The notes below the pieces were generated by a model that was not told the DNA's origin, searched no databases, and saw nothing but the letters and a program-made list of their open reading frames with translations. Both the position numbers and the translations under genes were made by a program. Below, piece by piece: positions 38,091 through 47,300 of a stretch of DNA of 48,805 nucleotides. The stretch spans positions 1-48,805 of the forward strand of contig CAMHDS010000011.1 of assembly GCA_946183925.1 (NCBI GenBank), read 5' to 3'. Source of the DNA: an uncultured Fibrobacter sp. (GTDB lineage: Bacteria; Fibrobacterota; Fibrobacteria; Fibrobacterales; Fibrobacteraceae). Within the stretch, counting starts at the first letter, position 1; each line of letters opens with the position of its first letter.

Positions 38091-39026
38091 TTGAGCGCAC
38101 TTGAAATTAAGCACCTGTTTGGACTGCGCGGCGTATCGAAACAAGATATTCGCCTGATTCTCGACCACGCAAAACAGTTTAGAGAAGTCCTTGAACGCCC
38201 CGTGAAAAAGGTGCCGAGCCTTCGGGGCATGACGGTGGTGAACTTGTTCTTTGAAAACAGCACCCGCACCCGCACCAGTTTTGAACTGGCGGAAAAGCGG
38301 CTCTCTGCAGACACGGTGAACTTTACCAGCAGCAACTCCAGCGTCAAGAAAGGAGAAACTCTGGTAGATACCCTCCGCAACATCGAGGCCATGAAAATCG
38401 ATATCGTGGTGGTTCGCCACAAGGGGACAGGTGTGCCGAAGTTCCTTGCGGATAACAGTAACGCTATCATCGTGAATGCCGGAGACGGAGCCCACGAACA
38501 CCCCACTCAGGCGCTTCTGGACATGCTTACCGTAGAAGAAAAACTTGGAACTCTGGAAGGTAAGAATGTGACCATTGTCGGCGACATCCGCCACAGCAGG
38601 GTCGCCCGCAGTAACCTTTGGGGCATGACCACCATGGGTGCTCACGTGACCCTCTGTGGACCTAGCACCCTGGTTCCCCGTAACACGGAACTCATGTCTA
38701 ATGTCACCTGGGAAAGCGATGTAAAAAAGGCGGTCAAGAATGCTGACGCCATTATCGCGCTTCGCCTGCAAAAGGAACGCATGGACGATGCCCTGCTCCC
38801 CAGTATGCGCGAATACCGTAACACCTTCGGTATCACTCACGAACTTCTAGAATGTGCCAAGGACAAGGTGCTGATTATGCACCCGGGTCCTATCAACCGT
38901 GGTGTGGAGCTGGATAGTGAAATCGCCGATGGAGATAATTCCGTCATCTTGAACCAGGTGACAAACGGTGTTGCTGTTCGCATGGCGGTGCTTTACCTTT
39001 TGGCCGGAGGCCGTGCCCATGAATAA
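38091..39026 (+). CDS. pyrB: Aspartate carbamoyltransferase catalytic subunit
   Basis: This enzyme joins carbamoyl phosphate and aspartate in pyrimidine synthesis. The 311-residue protein has FENSTRTRTSFE (carbamoyl phosphate site), HPTQALLD, DIRHSRVARSN and MHPGPINRGVE. The start is TTG, with GGAGG six bases upstream within the pyrR end. It overlaps the next gene by eight bases. No pyrI regulatory subunit is seen, consistent with the PyrB-PyrC' type of complex. Confidence 0.96.
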   Translation: MSALEIKHLFGLRGVSKQDIRLILDHAKQFREVLERPVKKVPSLRGMTVVNLFFENSTRTRTSFELAEKRLSADTVNFTSSNSSVKKGETLVDTLRNIEAMKIDIVVVRHKGTGVPKFLADNSNAIIVNAGDGAHEHPTQALLDMLTVEEKLGTLEGKNVTIVGDIRHSRVARSNLWGMTTMGAHVTLCGPSTLVPRNTELMSNVTWESDVKKAVKNADAIIALRLQKERMDDALLPSMREYRNTFGITHELLECAKDKVLIMHPGPINRGVELDSEIADGDNSVILNQVTNGVAVRMAVLYLLAGGRAHE

Positions 39027-40266
39027 GATTGTTCTCAAGAATGTTCGCCCTTTTGTAAATGGGAAGTTTGAATCTCCTACCACAATGAACCTTGCCGACG
39101 GCAAGTGGGTCAAGGAAGATTTGACCGACGCGACCGTCTTTGATGCCGGTGGGGCTCTTGCGCTCCCGGCCCTTTTCGGCCTTGGACTGGACTTTAAGGA
39201 ACCTCTTCGTGACGACATCTACGACTTCAAGGACGGTGTAGATGCCATGCGCCGTGGTGGATTCTACGGTGGTCTTTACGAAAGTTCCGACAACGCCATC
39301 GACGATTCCCGCAAGCTTTCGGCCATCAAGCAGATCAGTAGCTTTGCCGGATTCGCGTTCAGTTTCTTGGGAGCTTTCAGCGTGGGCTACAAGTGCAAGG
39401 AACTGACGGAAATGATCGAACTTGCCGAAGAGGGCGCTGTGGGTTTTGGCGACGGCAACCAGGACGCCACCCGGACCAGGTTCCTTCGCCTTGCCATGGA
39501 ATACGGTTCCATGACAGGCAAGCGCTTCTTCTTTATGCCTCTGGACGAATCCCTGCGCCATCATGGGCTTGTCCACGAAGGCCATTACGCTGATACTCTC
39601 GGCATGAAGGGAATTCCACGTGTGGCCGAAACTATTGCCGCCTTCCGTATTCTTGAAATGGCGCGGTTCTTAAAAGTTCCTGTTCATTTCAAGCAGGTCA
39701 GCTGTGGTGAGACTTTGAAGCTTATCGAGAATGCTCGAGAACAGGGCGTGGACGTTACCTGCGATGTAGACATCTACCATCTCTTGCTGGATGACAGTTG
39801 TCTGTTCAATCTAGATTCCCACTGCAACGTGGTGATGCCTTTCCGTTCGGCAAGCGACAGGGACGCTTTGTGGCAGGGGCTTAAGTCTGGAACGGTGAAC
39901 TCCATCAGCGTGAACCACGACCCCGTGCTCCGTCAAGATAAAGAAGTGAACTTTGAAGATGCGGTGCCAGGTGCTATTTCCTTGGAAATTGCGCTCCCGG
40001 CTTTGTGGAAAGCCATGGTAGAAAAACTGGGCGAGGCTCGCACCATAGAGCTTCTTTCCTTTGCACCAGCAAGGCTGGTTCAGGCAGAATCTTCGGCACT
40101 GTCTCTAGGCTCCAAGGCGAACTTGGTGCTTTTTGACGATAAGGGTGAAACTAAAGTTACTCCGTCCTTGTTTGCCGGTCAGGTCCGTAATTGCCCACTT
40201 CTGGGTCAAACACTTTCTGGCAAAATCAGGGGCTCCTATTTGGGCGGTCTTTGGACCGAGGTCTAG
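39019..40266 (+). CDS. pyrC': Dihydroorotase homologue lacking metal ligands (PyrC')
   Basis: This 415-residue protein has the dihydroorotase barrel pattern but not its active site. The usual HxH after the first strand is GLGLD (in LPALFGLGLDFKEPLRDD, about 48-62). The late Asp-His motif is VNHDP (about 299-303). No second metal-site His or carbamoylated Lys is evident. In Pseudomonas and relatives, an inactive PyrC' encoded after pyrB is needed to assemble active aspartate carbamoyltransferase. The same pyrR-pyrB-pyrC' order here suggests that role. A true dihydroorotase must be elsewhere. I chose the ATG at 39019 because the residues upstream are not DHOase-like. Confidence 0.88.
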   Translation: MNKIVLKNVRPFVNGKFESPTTMNLADGKWVKEDLTDATVFDAGGALALPALFGLGLDFKEPLRDDIYDFKDGVDAMRRGGFYGGLYESSDNAIDDSRKLSAIKQISSFAGFAFSFLGAFSVGYKCKELTEMIELAEEGAVGFGDGNQDATRTRFLRLAMEYGSMTGKRFFFMPLDESLRHHGLVHEGHYADTLGMKGIPRVAETIAAFRILEMARFLKVPVHFKQVSCGETLKLIENAREQGVDVTCDVDIYHLLLDDSCLFNLDSHCNVVMPFRSASDRDALWQGLKSGTVNSISVNHDPVLRQDKEVNFEDAVPGAISLEIALPALWKAMVEKLGEARTIELLSFAPARLVQAESSALSLGSKANLVLFDDKGETKVTPSLFAGQVRNCPLLGQTLSGKIRGSYLGGLWTEV

Positions 40267-40271
40267 GCTAG

Positions 40272-41273
40272 ATGATTGAACCCCTGCAGCTATTCTGGAT
40301 TTTTAGCATAGTAGTCCTGGTGCTTTTGCTGGTGGCTCTGTGGGAAATTCAGCGCAGTTACTACCGCAGGGAACATGAAGTCATGTTCGGAACCCCCCTC
40401 TTTGACGCCCAAATCAAAGAGCTGGGTCTTTTACCCGAAGAAATCAAGGTCCTTGAAAAATTGGTCCGTTCTTCAAAGTACGAAAACAAGGATGCTATCT
40501 TGAATACGGCAACCCTCTTTGAATCGGCAGTGTCCAACTACTACGATTTCAAGGGCGAAGACAATGTCAAAAAAGAGGTGCTTGAGGTTATTGCGAGGCT
40601 CCGTAGAAAATTGAACTTTACGGCATCGAATCATCTTGCTACAGTAACCTCTACAAGACAGTACAACGAGACGAATCGCGTAGATGTTCTCTTGGACGGT
40701 GGAACCCGAATGTTCCATTCGACGATTCTTGGAACGGATGAACTGGGGCTTGTGGTCGGATACGACGAATCCGTAGGTTCGGGGCGCTCCCTGGTGGGCA
40801 GGAATGTCCGATTGCGCTGGACCCGACCAGAAGATGCCGTATACACGGCTAAGGTTGTAGTAAAATCATACAATTCAGGTCGCCTTACCTTATCTCATGC
40901 GACATCCCTCGAAAAGAAACAGTTGCGCCGTTGGGTTCGCGAACCGGTGGATTTCCCAGTTTTGGCGACCTTTGAGGATGGTTCTACCAGCAACGGGGTC
41001 CTTTTGGACCTTTCTGCGGGAGGTATCCTTCTGGGGCTCCCTGTGGACTGCTCTTCGGGGCAGCATCTGAAAATCCGGTTTGAATTGCCCAGTTTTGGCG
41101 AAGAGGACGTGGAAATTGAGATTTTGCGTAATTTGGGGCAAAAAAATCCGAAATTTCCAGATTACTACTTTTTGACGGCCTCCTTTTTCGGGGCGTTCGG
41201 ATGGACTCAGGAAAGGGTCCTACAGTACATTTTTGAGGTGCACAAGCAAAAAAAGACCTCCGAAGAGGGCTAA
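40272..41273 (+). CDS. Membrane-anchored PilZ-domain protein
   Basis: A 333-residue protein with an N-terminal transmembrane segment (about 8-25), a helical region, then a YcgR-N-like beta domain (VDVLLDGGTRMF onward). The PilZ domain follows, with the c-di-GMP ligands RRWVR (RxxxR, about 219-223) and DLSAGG (D/NxSxxG, about 246-251). It is a c-di-GMP receptor that may control motility or pili. It starts five bases after pyrC' stops, has GAGG upstream, and is followed by a terminator before pilM. Confidence 0.92.
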   Translation: MIEPLQLFWIFSIVVLVLLLVALWEIQRSYYRREHEVMFGTPLFDAQIKELGLLPEEIKVLEKLVRSSKYENKDAILNTATLFESAVSNYYDFKGEDNVKKEVLEVIARLRRKLNFTASNHLATVTSTRQYNETNRVDVLLDGGTRMFHSTILGTDELGLVVGYDESVGSGRSLVGRNVRLRWTRPEDAVYTAKVVVKSYNSGRLTLSHATSLEKKQLRRWVREPVDFPVLATFEDGSTSNGVLLDLSAGGILLGLPVDCSSGQHLKIRFELPSFGEEDVEIEILRNLGQKNPKFPDYYFLTASFFGAFGWTQERVLQYIFEVHKQKKTSEEG

Positions 41274-41280
41274 AATTGTC

Positions 41281-41318
41281 CTAAGTAGTTCATTTTCAAT
41301 GACTTAGATGAATTTTTT
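41281..41318 (+). terminator. Intrinsic terminator after the PilZ gene
   Basis: CTAAG and CTTAG, plus TCATT-ttc-AATGA, form a bulged stem at 41281-41307, followed by ATGAATTTTTT. It ends the pyr-PilZ transcript just before the pilM promoter. Confidence 0.65.
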
Positions 41319-41320
41319 GC

Positions 41321-41349
41321 TTGACATTTGGCTTTTATAAAGGTAGAAT
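41321..41349 (+). promoter_or_regulatory. Sigma70-type promoter of the pil operon
   Basis: TTGACA and TAGAAT with a 17-base spacer, near consensus, lie about 35 bases before the pilM start. Confidence 0.85.
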
Positions 41350-41381
41350 TAGGGTAGTATAGTTTCCGATTGGAGTTTATT

Positions 41382-42530
41382 TTGGCTTTAAGTCTGCTAG
41401 CTAAGATTCGCGGTGAGCGCGTGACCGTAGGCATTGATGTTGGTCATTACAGCATCAAGTATGTTAAAGTCTATCATAACAGCCGCGGTGGCAAGGTGGT
41501 TGTCGATGCCGACCTAGAACCGGTACCCGAGGGCGCCATTGTCAATGGCGAAATCCAGCGCCGTGAGGGTGGTGATGAGTCCCAGGACCCGAATGCCAAG
41601 AAGGAAAAGGATGGCTATGACCTTTTAAGCGAGGCCATGACAAAGCTCATGCTGCGCCACCCGCTGGATGAATCTACAGACTTGGTGGCCTCCGTGAACT
41701 GCGGTGCCGGCGCCGGCGGCGTGCTGGTGGACCGTTTGAACGTAAAACTTCCCAAAAACGGTGATGAGGCGGCAATAATTCTTCAGACCGCCCAGTCCCG
41801 TCCGCCCTTCGATGACCAGGATAACGTTATCGACTATGAGGTGGCCTCCCGTGAAAATGATGAAGTGAAAGTGAACGTGGTGGCGGCAAAGAATGCCCTG
41901 CTGGACTCTTGGGCCCAGTTCTTTACGGTGAAGGGGTTAAAGCTTTCTGCTATTGATGTAGACATCTTTGGGCTTCTTAATGCGTACATGGCGACAGCCA
42001 GTGAAGAAGATTTGAAAGCCACCTGCGCTATCGTAAACATTGGCGAGAAGAAAATGAGCATTGCCTTTGTGCAAGATGGCGCATTCCACTCTATGCGTGC
42101 CATGACCGGAGGCTCTCTGGATCTGGTGATTGCCAAGCTGGGAACCCATTTAGGAATTGACGCTGCCAAGTGCCACGAGATTTTCGAGAAGGGCGATCTA
42201 GGGGTGGTGGATGGATTCTCCGAAGCCGAAGTGGAAGAGGCTATGAAGCTTGCTTTTGAAGATTTGATGGCACAGATCGAATTCGGTATCCGCTATTTTG
42301 AATCTTCGGAAGATTCAAAGACTCTTGGAAAAATTTTCTTGGGTGGAGGCGGAGCCTCTATCCCTGGAATGAAGGCTTACATTGCAGAACGCACCGGACT
42401 TGAAACCGATACAGTGAATCCGTTCCGCTATGTGGAGTGCGATGCCAAGGTGTTTGGCGCAAACGGTATCTCATTGAGCCTTTCTAATATCTATGCCCCT
42501 GCACTGGGCCTTGCGATGAGGAAATTCTAA
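41382..42530 (+). CDS. pilM: Type IV pilus assembly protein PilM
   Basis: PilM is an actin-like ATPase-fold protein of the inner-membrane pilus alignment complex. The 382-residue protein has VGIDVGHYSIKYVKV near the start, a middle helical insert, AIVNIGEKKMSIAFV, and IFLGGGGASIPGM. I chose the TTG at 41382, with GGAG seven bases upstream, over a TTG at 41370. It is the first gene of pilM-N-O-P-Q, with close spacing throughout. Confidence 0.93.
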   Translation: MALSLLAKIRGERVTVGIDVGHYSIKYVKVYHNSRGGKVVVDADLEPVPEGAIVNGEIQRREGGDESQDPNAKKEKDGYDLLSEAMTKLMLRHPLDESTDLVASVNCGAGAGGVLVDRLNVKLPKNGDEAAIILQTAQSRPPFDDQDNVIDYEVASRENDEVKVNVVAAKNALLDSWAQFFTVKGLKLSAIDVDIFGLLNAYMATASEEDLKATCAIVNIGEKKMSIAFVQDGAFHSMRAMTGGSLDLVIAKLGTHLGIDAAKCHEIFEKGDLGVVDGFSEAEVEEAMKLAFEDLMAQIEFGIRYFESSEDSKTLGKIFLGGGGASIPGMKAYIAERTGLETDTVNPFRYVECDAKVFGANGISLSLSNIYAPALGLAMRKF

Positions 42531-43162
42531 TGGCTACGAAAAAGAAAAAGGAAGAAGCAAAATCCTCCGTGGCTACAAGGAAATCTCTTTGCATTTCCAT
42601 TAACCTGCTTCCCAGGGAGTACCGTAAGCCCGTCAAGGATTTCTCTTGGATTACGGACCGCCGCGTGGTGTGGCCTACCATTGCCCTTATCGCGGCAGTG
42701 ATTAGTGTCGTGATGCTGTTTTCTTTCATCGAAGAAACCCTTTCCGGACTCAACCAGGAATTGGAGCGGGTCAAGGCAGAGGTGGAAAGGGAGCGTCCTC
42801 TGCTTACCAAGATAAGCGATTTGGAACAGAAGCAAGGCATTATCAACACAAAGATAAACGCCCTCAAGTCCATTCAGGTCAGCAAGAAACGCTGGGTTAT
42901 TTTGTTCGAAAACGTTTCGTCGGTGTTGCCTCCCAATATGTGGCTTACCAGCCTGAACCAGATAAGCGACAACGATTTGGAAATGCGCGGAACCACCTTT
43001 GATTTTTCTGAAGTCGCTGAGTATATGGTGAAATTGGAAAAGCAGGTGAGTGTCGAAAAAGTTTCGTTGGTGAATATCTCTACTTCGAAGGTCGATGGGG
43101 AAGAAGCTTACACCTTCACCATCAAGGTGCTCCTGAAACAGGATCTGGGAATGGAGGGGTAG
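42530..43162 (+). CDS. pilN: Type IV pilus protein PilN
   Basis: PilN bridges PilM and PilO. The 210-residue protein has a cytosolic N-terminus with SINLLPREYR, the PilM-binding type motif, a single transmembrane helix (about 49-68), a coiled coil and a periplasmic ferredoxin-like fold. It starts where pilM ends, with one shared base. Confidence 0.93.
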   Translation: MATKKKKEEAKSSVATRKSLCISINLLPREYRKPVKDFSWITDRRVVWPTIALIAAVISVVMLFSFIEETLSGLNQELERVKAEVERERPLLTKISDLEQKQGIINTKINALKSIQVSKKRWVILFENVSSVLPPNMWLTSLNQISDNDLEMRGTTFDFSEVAEYMVKLEKQVSVEKVSLVNISTSKVDGEEAYTFTIKVLLKQDLGMEG

Positions 43163-43163
43163 C

Positions 43164-43763
43164 ATGGGTAATATAGATTGGAAAGACAAAAAGAACATAT
43201 ATGCCATCTCCATTATCGTCTTGATTTTGGCGGCGGCGTATTGCGTCTATACCTATATGTGGGATCCCTTTGTCCAAGAAAGGACAAATCTTGAAAACCA
43301 GTTGCAGTCTGCTCAGGCGGAACTGGACAAGATTAACGCTCAGAAAAAACGTGTTGCCGAACTAGAAATGCAGCTTGTTCAAGCGGAGAAAGATTTTGAA
43401 AAGCTGAAAGAGATGTTCCCCGAAGAGGAAAAAGTGCCCCTGCGCTTGCAGGACCTGTATTCTGTGCTGCGCAGCTCCGGTGTGCAAATCCAGCGTTTCA
43501 ACCCCGAAGGTGGTAGCGAAAAGGAGCATTACATAGAAAACCGTTATTCCATTGCGGTGAACTCCGGCTATCACATGTTAGGTTACCTGTTTGCCGAAAT
43601 TGCAAACTTCAATTACCCAACGGCGATTTCCAACTTGCGACTTAACCGCTACTCCGGCATTGCCGCTGAGCTTCAGAAAGCGGAAACCCATGGGTGGACT
43701 CCCATTACCATGTCGGTTACCTTCAACCTGACCACATACACATCCAAGAAGGTAGCAAAATGA
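43164..43763 (+). CDS. pilO: Type IV pilus protein PilO
   Basis: PilO forms a heterodimer with PilN in the inner membrane. The 199-residue protein has one transmembrane segment (about 13-30), a coiled coil, and a periplasmic domain with EEEKVPLRLQDLYSVLRSSGV. Its stop overlaps the next ATG (ATGATG). Confidence 0.92.
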   Translation: MGNIDWKDKKNIYAISIIVLILAAAYCVYTYMWDPFVQERTNLENQLQSAQAELDKINAQKKRVAELEMQLVQAEKDFEKLKEMFPEEEKVPLRLQDLYSVLRSSGVQIQRFNPEGGSEKEHYIENRYSIAVNSGYHMLGYLFAEIANFNYPTAISNLRLNRYSGIAAELQKAETHGWTPITMSVTFNLTTYTSKKVAK

Positions 43764-45685
43764 TGAAAAAGATATTTGTCCTTTTGTTTCTTGCCTTTGC
43801 CGCTTCTGCAAATGCGGCTCAGATTAAGGATGTAAAATTTGTCTGCGACGCCAAGAAGTGCGAAATGGGATTCCAGTTTGCTTCTGAAGAAGATTTGCCT
43901 ACGTTCTTCCAGAAATATGACGCGGCAGCAAAAAAATTGACTGTTGGTTTTTCCAATACGGATTTCGCCTTAGGTGAAGGAACCTACGGTATTGATGACG
44001 CCTCTGAATGGGTAAAATCCATGAGGGTGTTCAAGGAAAAATATCGTGGCATGGATTTCTTGAAGATCGAGATGTCGGTGGGTCCGTCTCTTGCAAACGA
44101 CAAGAACGAGATATCTTTGGAAGGCGCTAATTTCCTTTTGAAACTTAAGGGAAATAGCGGCAAATCTTGGACTCTTTCTAAGGTTTTTGCCCAAAAGAAG
44201 AAAGAAGCTGACAAGCGTGCATTAGAACAAAAGAAGGCTGCCGAGAAGGCCGCTTTTGAAGAGAAAAAACGCCTTGCCGAAGAAGAAAAGGCTGCTAAAA
44301 AAGCTGCCGCAGAGGAAAAGAAGGCCGCAGAAAAAGCAGCCCTTGAAGAAAAGAAACGCTTAGCTGAAGAGAAGAAGGCTGCTGAAAAGCAGGCTGTTGA
44401 AGACAAGAAGGCTGCGGCCAAGGCTGCCGCCGAAGAAAAGAAACGTTTGGCCGAAGAAAAGAAGGCTGCCGAGAAGGCCGCTCTTGAAGAGAAGAAACGT
44501 CTTGCCGAAGAGGAAAAGGCTGCTAAAAAAGCTGCCGCCGAAGAAGCCAAGCGTTTGGCCGAAGAACAGAAAAATTTGGACAAGGCTGTCAAGGATAGTG
44601 CTATATCGGCTCTTCTGCCCGGTGTCAAGGAATTTACGGTACTCATGGGATCAGGCATGGAACAGTTCCGGCTAGTGACGGATGATGCCATTGATATCAA
44701 ATACGTTTCTGGTCCTGACAAGGCTTCTATCATTACGGTTGGGGTGGCCGGACCGCAAAAGTCGCCTCTATTTAAGATAGGTGCTGGTTCTCTAGTAAAG
44801 TCCGCAACATGGGGGGCCAATGGTTTGAAACTCCAATTGCCCGTAGGTCTGCGCCCTGTAATTCTGGTGCAAGATGGAGCCTTGGTTTTGCAGACCACGG
44901 AAAGTGCAATCAAAAAGGATGGGTTTATTTTCTGGTCGGCTCGTCCTGATGGAATCTTTGTTCGTGACTGGATGAAGGCCGCCGATGCAAGCCAGAACTT
45001 TGATTCCTTTGTGAATAAGTTTGAAAAAGACAGCAAGAAGATTGTGTCCGGCGCCCAGGTGTTCCACCTGAAGCCTGTGGTTCGCGAACTCATTGTGGTG
45101 GAAGACGAAATTGACATGTACGCCGGTCCTAATGAAAATTCCCAGATTATTAATCGTCTTTCATTTGGTGATCGTTTGGTGAATATGGATCTGGTTGGGC
45201 TTTACTATAAAGTGCAGAGCGGAGCGCGTGTAGGCTTTGTGAATCGCCGATCCGTAAGCTACAAGGATGAACTTTCTGCGGTCCAGCAGGAAAGACTCAA
45301 ACAGATCGATAAGGAGCGTGGTGAGCTTGCAGAAGGTACTATCAATATCGCAAGTCAGTTAGATGGTATGTACGAGGACCGTGTGACCTATAGTTCTTTC
45401 GGCCGTCGAGACCCCTTTGTAGAGGTTAAGGGTCTGGTTGAAGAAGGCATTAACATCGATCAGGTGGAGCTGGTGGGTATCATTTGGGAATCCGATGTGC
45501 CTATGGCAATCCTGGTGGAAGCAAAGAATCCGGCCATTTCTTACACCCTTAAGGAAGGGGATAAGATCTTGAATGGTAAGGTATTGAAAATTACAGAAAC
45601 AGATGTGCTCTTCCTGATTCAAGAATTTGGTGTGAGCCGTCGCTACTCCATGGGTCTTCCCGATAAGTATGGGGGTAAAAAGTGA
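43760..45685 (+). CDS. Fused PilP-type lipoprotein-position protein with AMIN-like, KEA-helix and SH3 parts
   Basis: This 641-residue protein sits where pilP is expected. A signal peptide (about 1-19) is followed by an AMIN-like beta domain (about 20-140) and a long Lys/Glu/Ala helix of repeated EEKKRLAEE and KAAEKAA units (about 146-282), as in TolA. A beta domain and an SH3-type domain (about 442-503, with MYAGPNENSQIINRLSFGDRL) come next. The C-terminus (about 542-636) has FGRRDPF and LVGIIWESDVP, the PilP signature. PilP links the inner-membrane ring to the secretin. The fused helix could span the periplasm, and the SH3 and AMIN-like parts could bind peptidoglycan. I chose the ATG at 43760, overlapping pilO. 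Confidence 0.85.
   Translation: MMKKIFVLLFLAFAASANAAQIKDVKFVCDAKKCEMGFQFASEEDLPTFFQKYDAAAKKLTVGFSNTDFALGEGTYGIDDASEWVKSMRVFKEKYRGMDFLKIEMSVGPSLANDKNEISLEGANFLLKLKGNSGKSWTLSKVFAQKKKEADKRALEQKKAAEKAAFEEKKRLAEEEKAAKKAAAEEKKAAEKAALEEKKRLAEEKKAAEKQAVEDKKAAAKAAAEEKKRLAEEKKAAEKAALEEKKRLAEEEKAAKKAAAEEAKRLAEEQKNLDKAVKDSAISALLPGVKEFTVLMGSGMEQFRLVTDDAIDIKYVSGPDKASIITVGVAGPQKSPLFKIGAGSLVKSATWGANGLKLQLPVGLRPVILVQDGALVLQTTESAIKKDGFIFWSARPDGIFVRDWMKAADASQNFDSFVNKFEKDSKKIVSGAQVFHLKPVVRELIVVEDEIDMYAGPNENSQIINRLSFGDRLVNMDLVGLYYKVQSGARVGFVNRRSVSYKDELSAVQQERLKQIDKERGELAEGTINIASQLDGMYEDRVTYSSFGRRDPFVEVKGLVEEGINIDQVELVGIIWESDVPMAILVEAKNPAISYTLKEGDKILNGKVLKITETDVLFLIQEFGVSRRYSMGLPDKYGGKK
44214..44590 (+). repeat. 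Internal Lys/Glu/Ala-coding direct repeats
   Basis: Units encoding KAALEEKKRLAEE and KAAEKAAAEEKKAAE recur about five times with near-identical DNA. The region is likely prone to length change. Confidence 0.7.
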
Positions 45686-47211
45686 AAAAGGTAGCTAAGA
45701 TCGTTCTCATTCTGCTTCTTGCTGTAGGATTTGCGGCATCTTTTGCCCAGCAGCCTGCAGAGAGTGGCCCTTCGGAGCCGAACAAGAAGTTGTACAACTT
45801 CACCTTCGTGGATATGGACTTTGATGCTGTATTCCGTTCCCTTTCCGTGACGGCGGGTGTGGATATTCTGCTTGCACCTGATGTGAAGGGTAAGATGAGC
45901 CTCAAGATTACCAAGAAAACCTGGCAAGAATCCCTGGACATTATTTGCGAGATTAATGACCTGACCTGGCTCATTCAGGACAAGTACATTGTCATCCAGC
46001 GTTCTAGCACATACCAGGCTAAACTGAAGAAGCAGGCTGATGAAGAAGCCCAGGCGGAACAAAATGCTCCCTTGGTTCGTAGGAATTTCCAGGTGCACCA
46101 TGCCAAGGCAGAGGAACTGGTGAAGGTCCTTGAAAGCATGAAGTCCAATCGTGGACGCATCACTGTAGTGGAACGAACCAACTCTATCATCGTCTATGAT
46201 ACTGATGGAAGAATTGACCAGATGGAGAATGCTCTGAATGAATTGGATGTTGAAACGCTCCAGATTATGATTACTGCCAAGCTTGTGGTGGTGAACAGCG
46301 AACTTGCTCGCGAACTTGGTGTGGACTGGACTGCTACTATGGGTAGCACCGCTCTCACTCCTGGTGCCGCAGGAACTCCTAACGGAAGTGGCGCTGGCGA
46401 TACTCGTACAAGCGCAGCTATCCGCTCTTTCCCGAACAATGGTGTGTCTCCTGCTGTGAGCGGAGCTTCTACAGCTATTACCACCAGCGTGCTGGATAAC
46501 CATTTGCAGCTTGCCATTTCTAACCTGATGGGTGACGCTTCTACCGAAGTGCTTGCCAGCCCCCAGGTTTCTACCTTGGATAATACCGAAGCTCAGGTGT
46601 TTATGGGTGACAAGGTTTCGATTCGTGTGATTGACGATAGCGGTGAATCTTCGACCCAGCTGGTTGAAACGGGTATCAAACTGACAGTGACGCCCCATGT
46701 TTCTGGCGACAACCGCATTTTGCTGGACCTGCACCCGGAAAACAACTCTTACGATTATGACTCCAAGGGTGAAATCGTAATCAGTACTCAAGAAGCAAAG
46801 ACCAAGGTGGTTGTTGCTGATGGTGAGACTGTGGTTATCGGCGGTCTGACTCGAAACGAAACTCAGGAATCTGAAAGCGGCATCCCGTTCCTCAAGGATA
46901 TCCCGCTGTTTGGTAATCTGTTCAAGTATTCCCGCAAGTCCGTGGTCAAGAAAGACCTCGTAATCTTCGTGACTCCGCGTATTATCCGCAACTATATTGG
47001 TTCTATACAGACTTCGGAAGTTTCAGCGGAAAAGGCGGGAACTTCTGCTTCAGCTCCTGAAGCGAAGAAGGTGGAGCAAAAGTCTGCGGAAAAGCCAACT
47101 CCTGCAGCCGCCAAGCAGGCTGCCCCTGCCAAGCAGAATGAAAAACCTGCTGCTTCCAAGGCTCCGGCTGCTCCGGCCCCTGCCGCAAAAAGCGGTAGTG
47201 ACTGGGAATAA
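45682..47211 (+). CDS. pilQ: Type IV pilus secretin PilQ
   Basis: PilQ forms the outer-membrane pore for the pilus. The 509-residue protein has a signal peptide, an STN/N0 domain (about 33-100, FVDMDFDAVFRSL), an N1 domain (about 130-200) and the secretin domain (about 260-435), with VETGIKLTVTPHV and VVIGGLTRNETQESESGIPFLKDIPLFGNLFK. An Ala/Lys/Pro-rich tail follows (about 440-509). No AMIN domain is present, unlike many PilQ proteins. The start is GTG, overlapping the previous stop as GTGA. Confidence 0.95.
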   Translation: MKKVAKIVLILLLAVGFAASFAQQPAESGPSEPNKKLYNFTFVDMDFDAVFRSLSVTAGVDILLAPDVKGKMSLKITKKTWQESLDIICEINDLTWLIQDKYIVIQRSSTYQAKLKKQADEEAQAEQNAPLVRRNFQVHHAKAEELVKVLESMKSNRGRITVVERTNSIIVYDTDGRIDQMENALNELDVETLQIMITAKLVVVNSELARELGVDWTATMGSTALTPGAAGTPNGSGAGDTRTSAAIRSFPNNGVSPAVSGASTAITTSVLDNHLQLAISNLMGDASTEVLASPQVSTLDNTEAQVFMGDKVSIRVIDDSGESSTQLVETGIKLTVTPHVSGDNRILLDLHPENNSYDYDSKGEIVISTQEAKTKVVVADGETVVIGGLTRNETQESESGIPFLKDIPLFGNLFKYSRKSVVKKDLVIFVTPRIIRNYIGSIQTSEVSAEKAGTSASAPEAKKVEQKSAEKPTPAAAKQAAPAKQNEKPAASKAPAAPAPAAKSGSDWE

Positions 47212-47238
47212 TTTCCCCGTTTGAAAGAGTGATGCAAA

Positions 47239-47274
47239 AGACCAGGGCGATCGCCCCGGTCTTTAATTTTTTTT
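47239..47274. terminator. Bidirectional intrinsic terminator
   Basis: AGACC and GGTCT flank GGGCGATCGCCC, forming a strong stem. T-rich sequence follows on the + strand and TTTTG on the minus strand. It lies between pilQ and the convergent topoisomerase gene. Confidence 0.8.
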
Positions 47275-47300
47275 GCTTTCCGATGCAGAATCTTTGCGGT

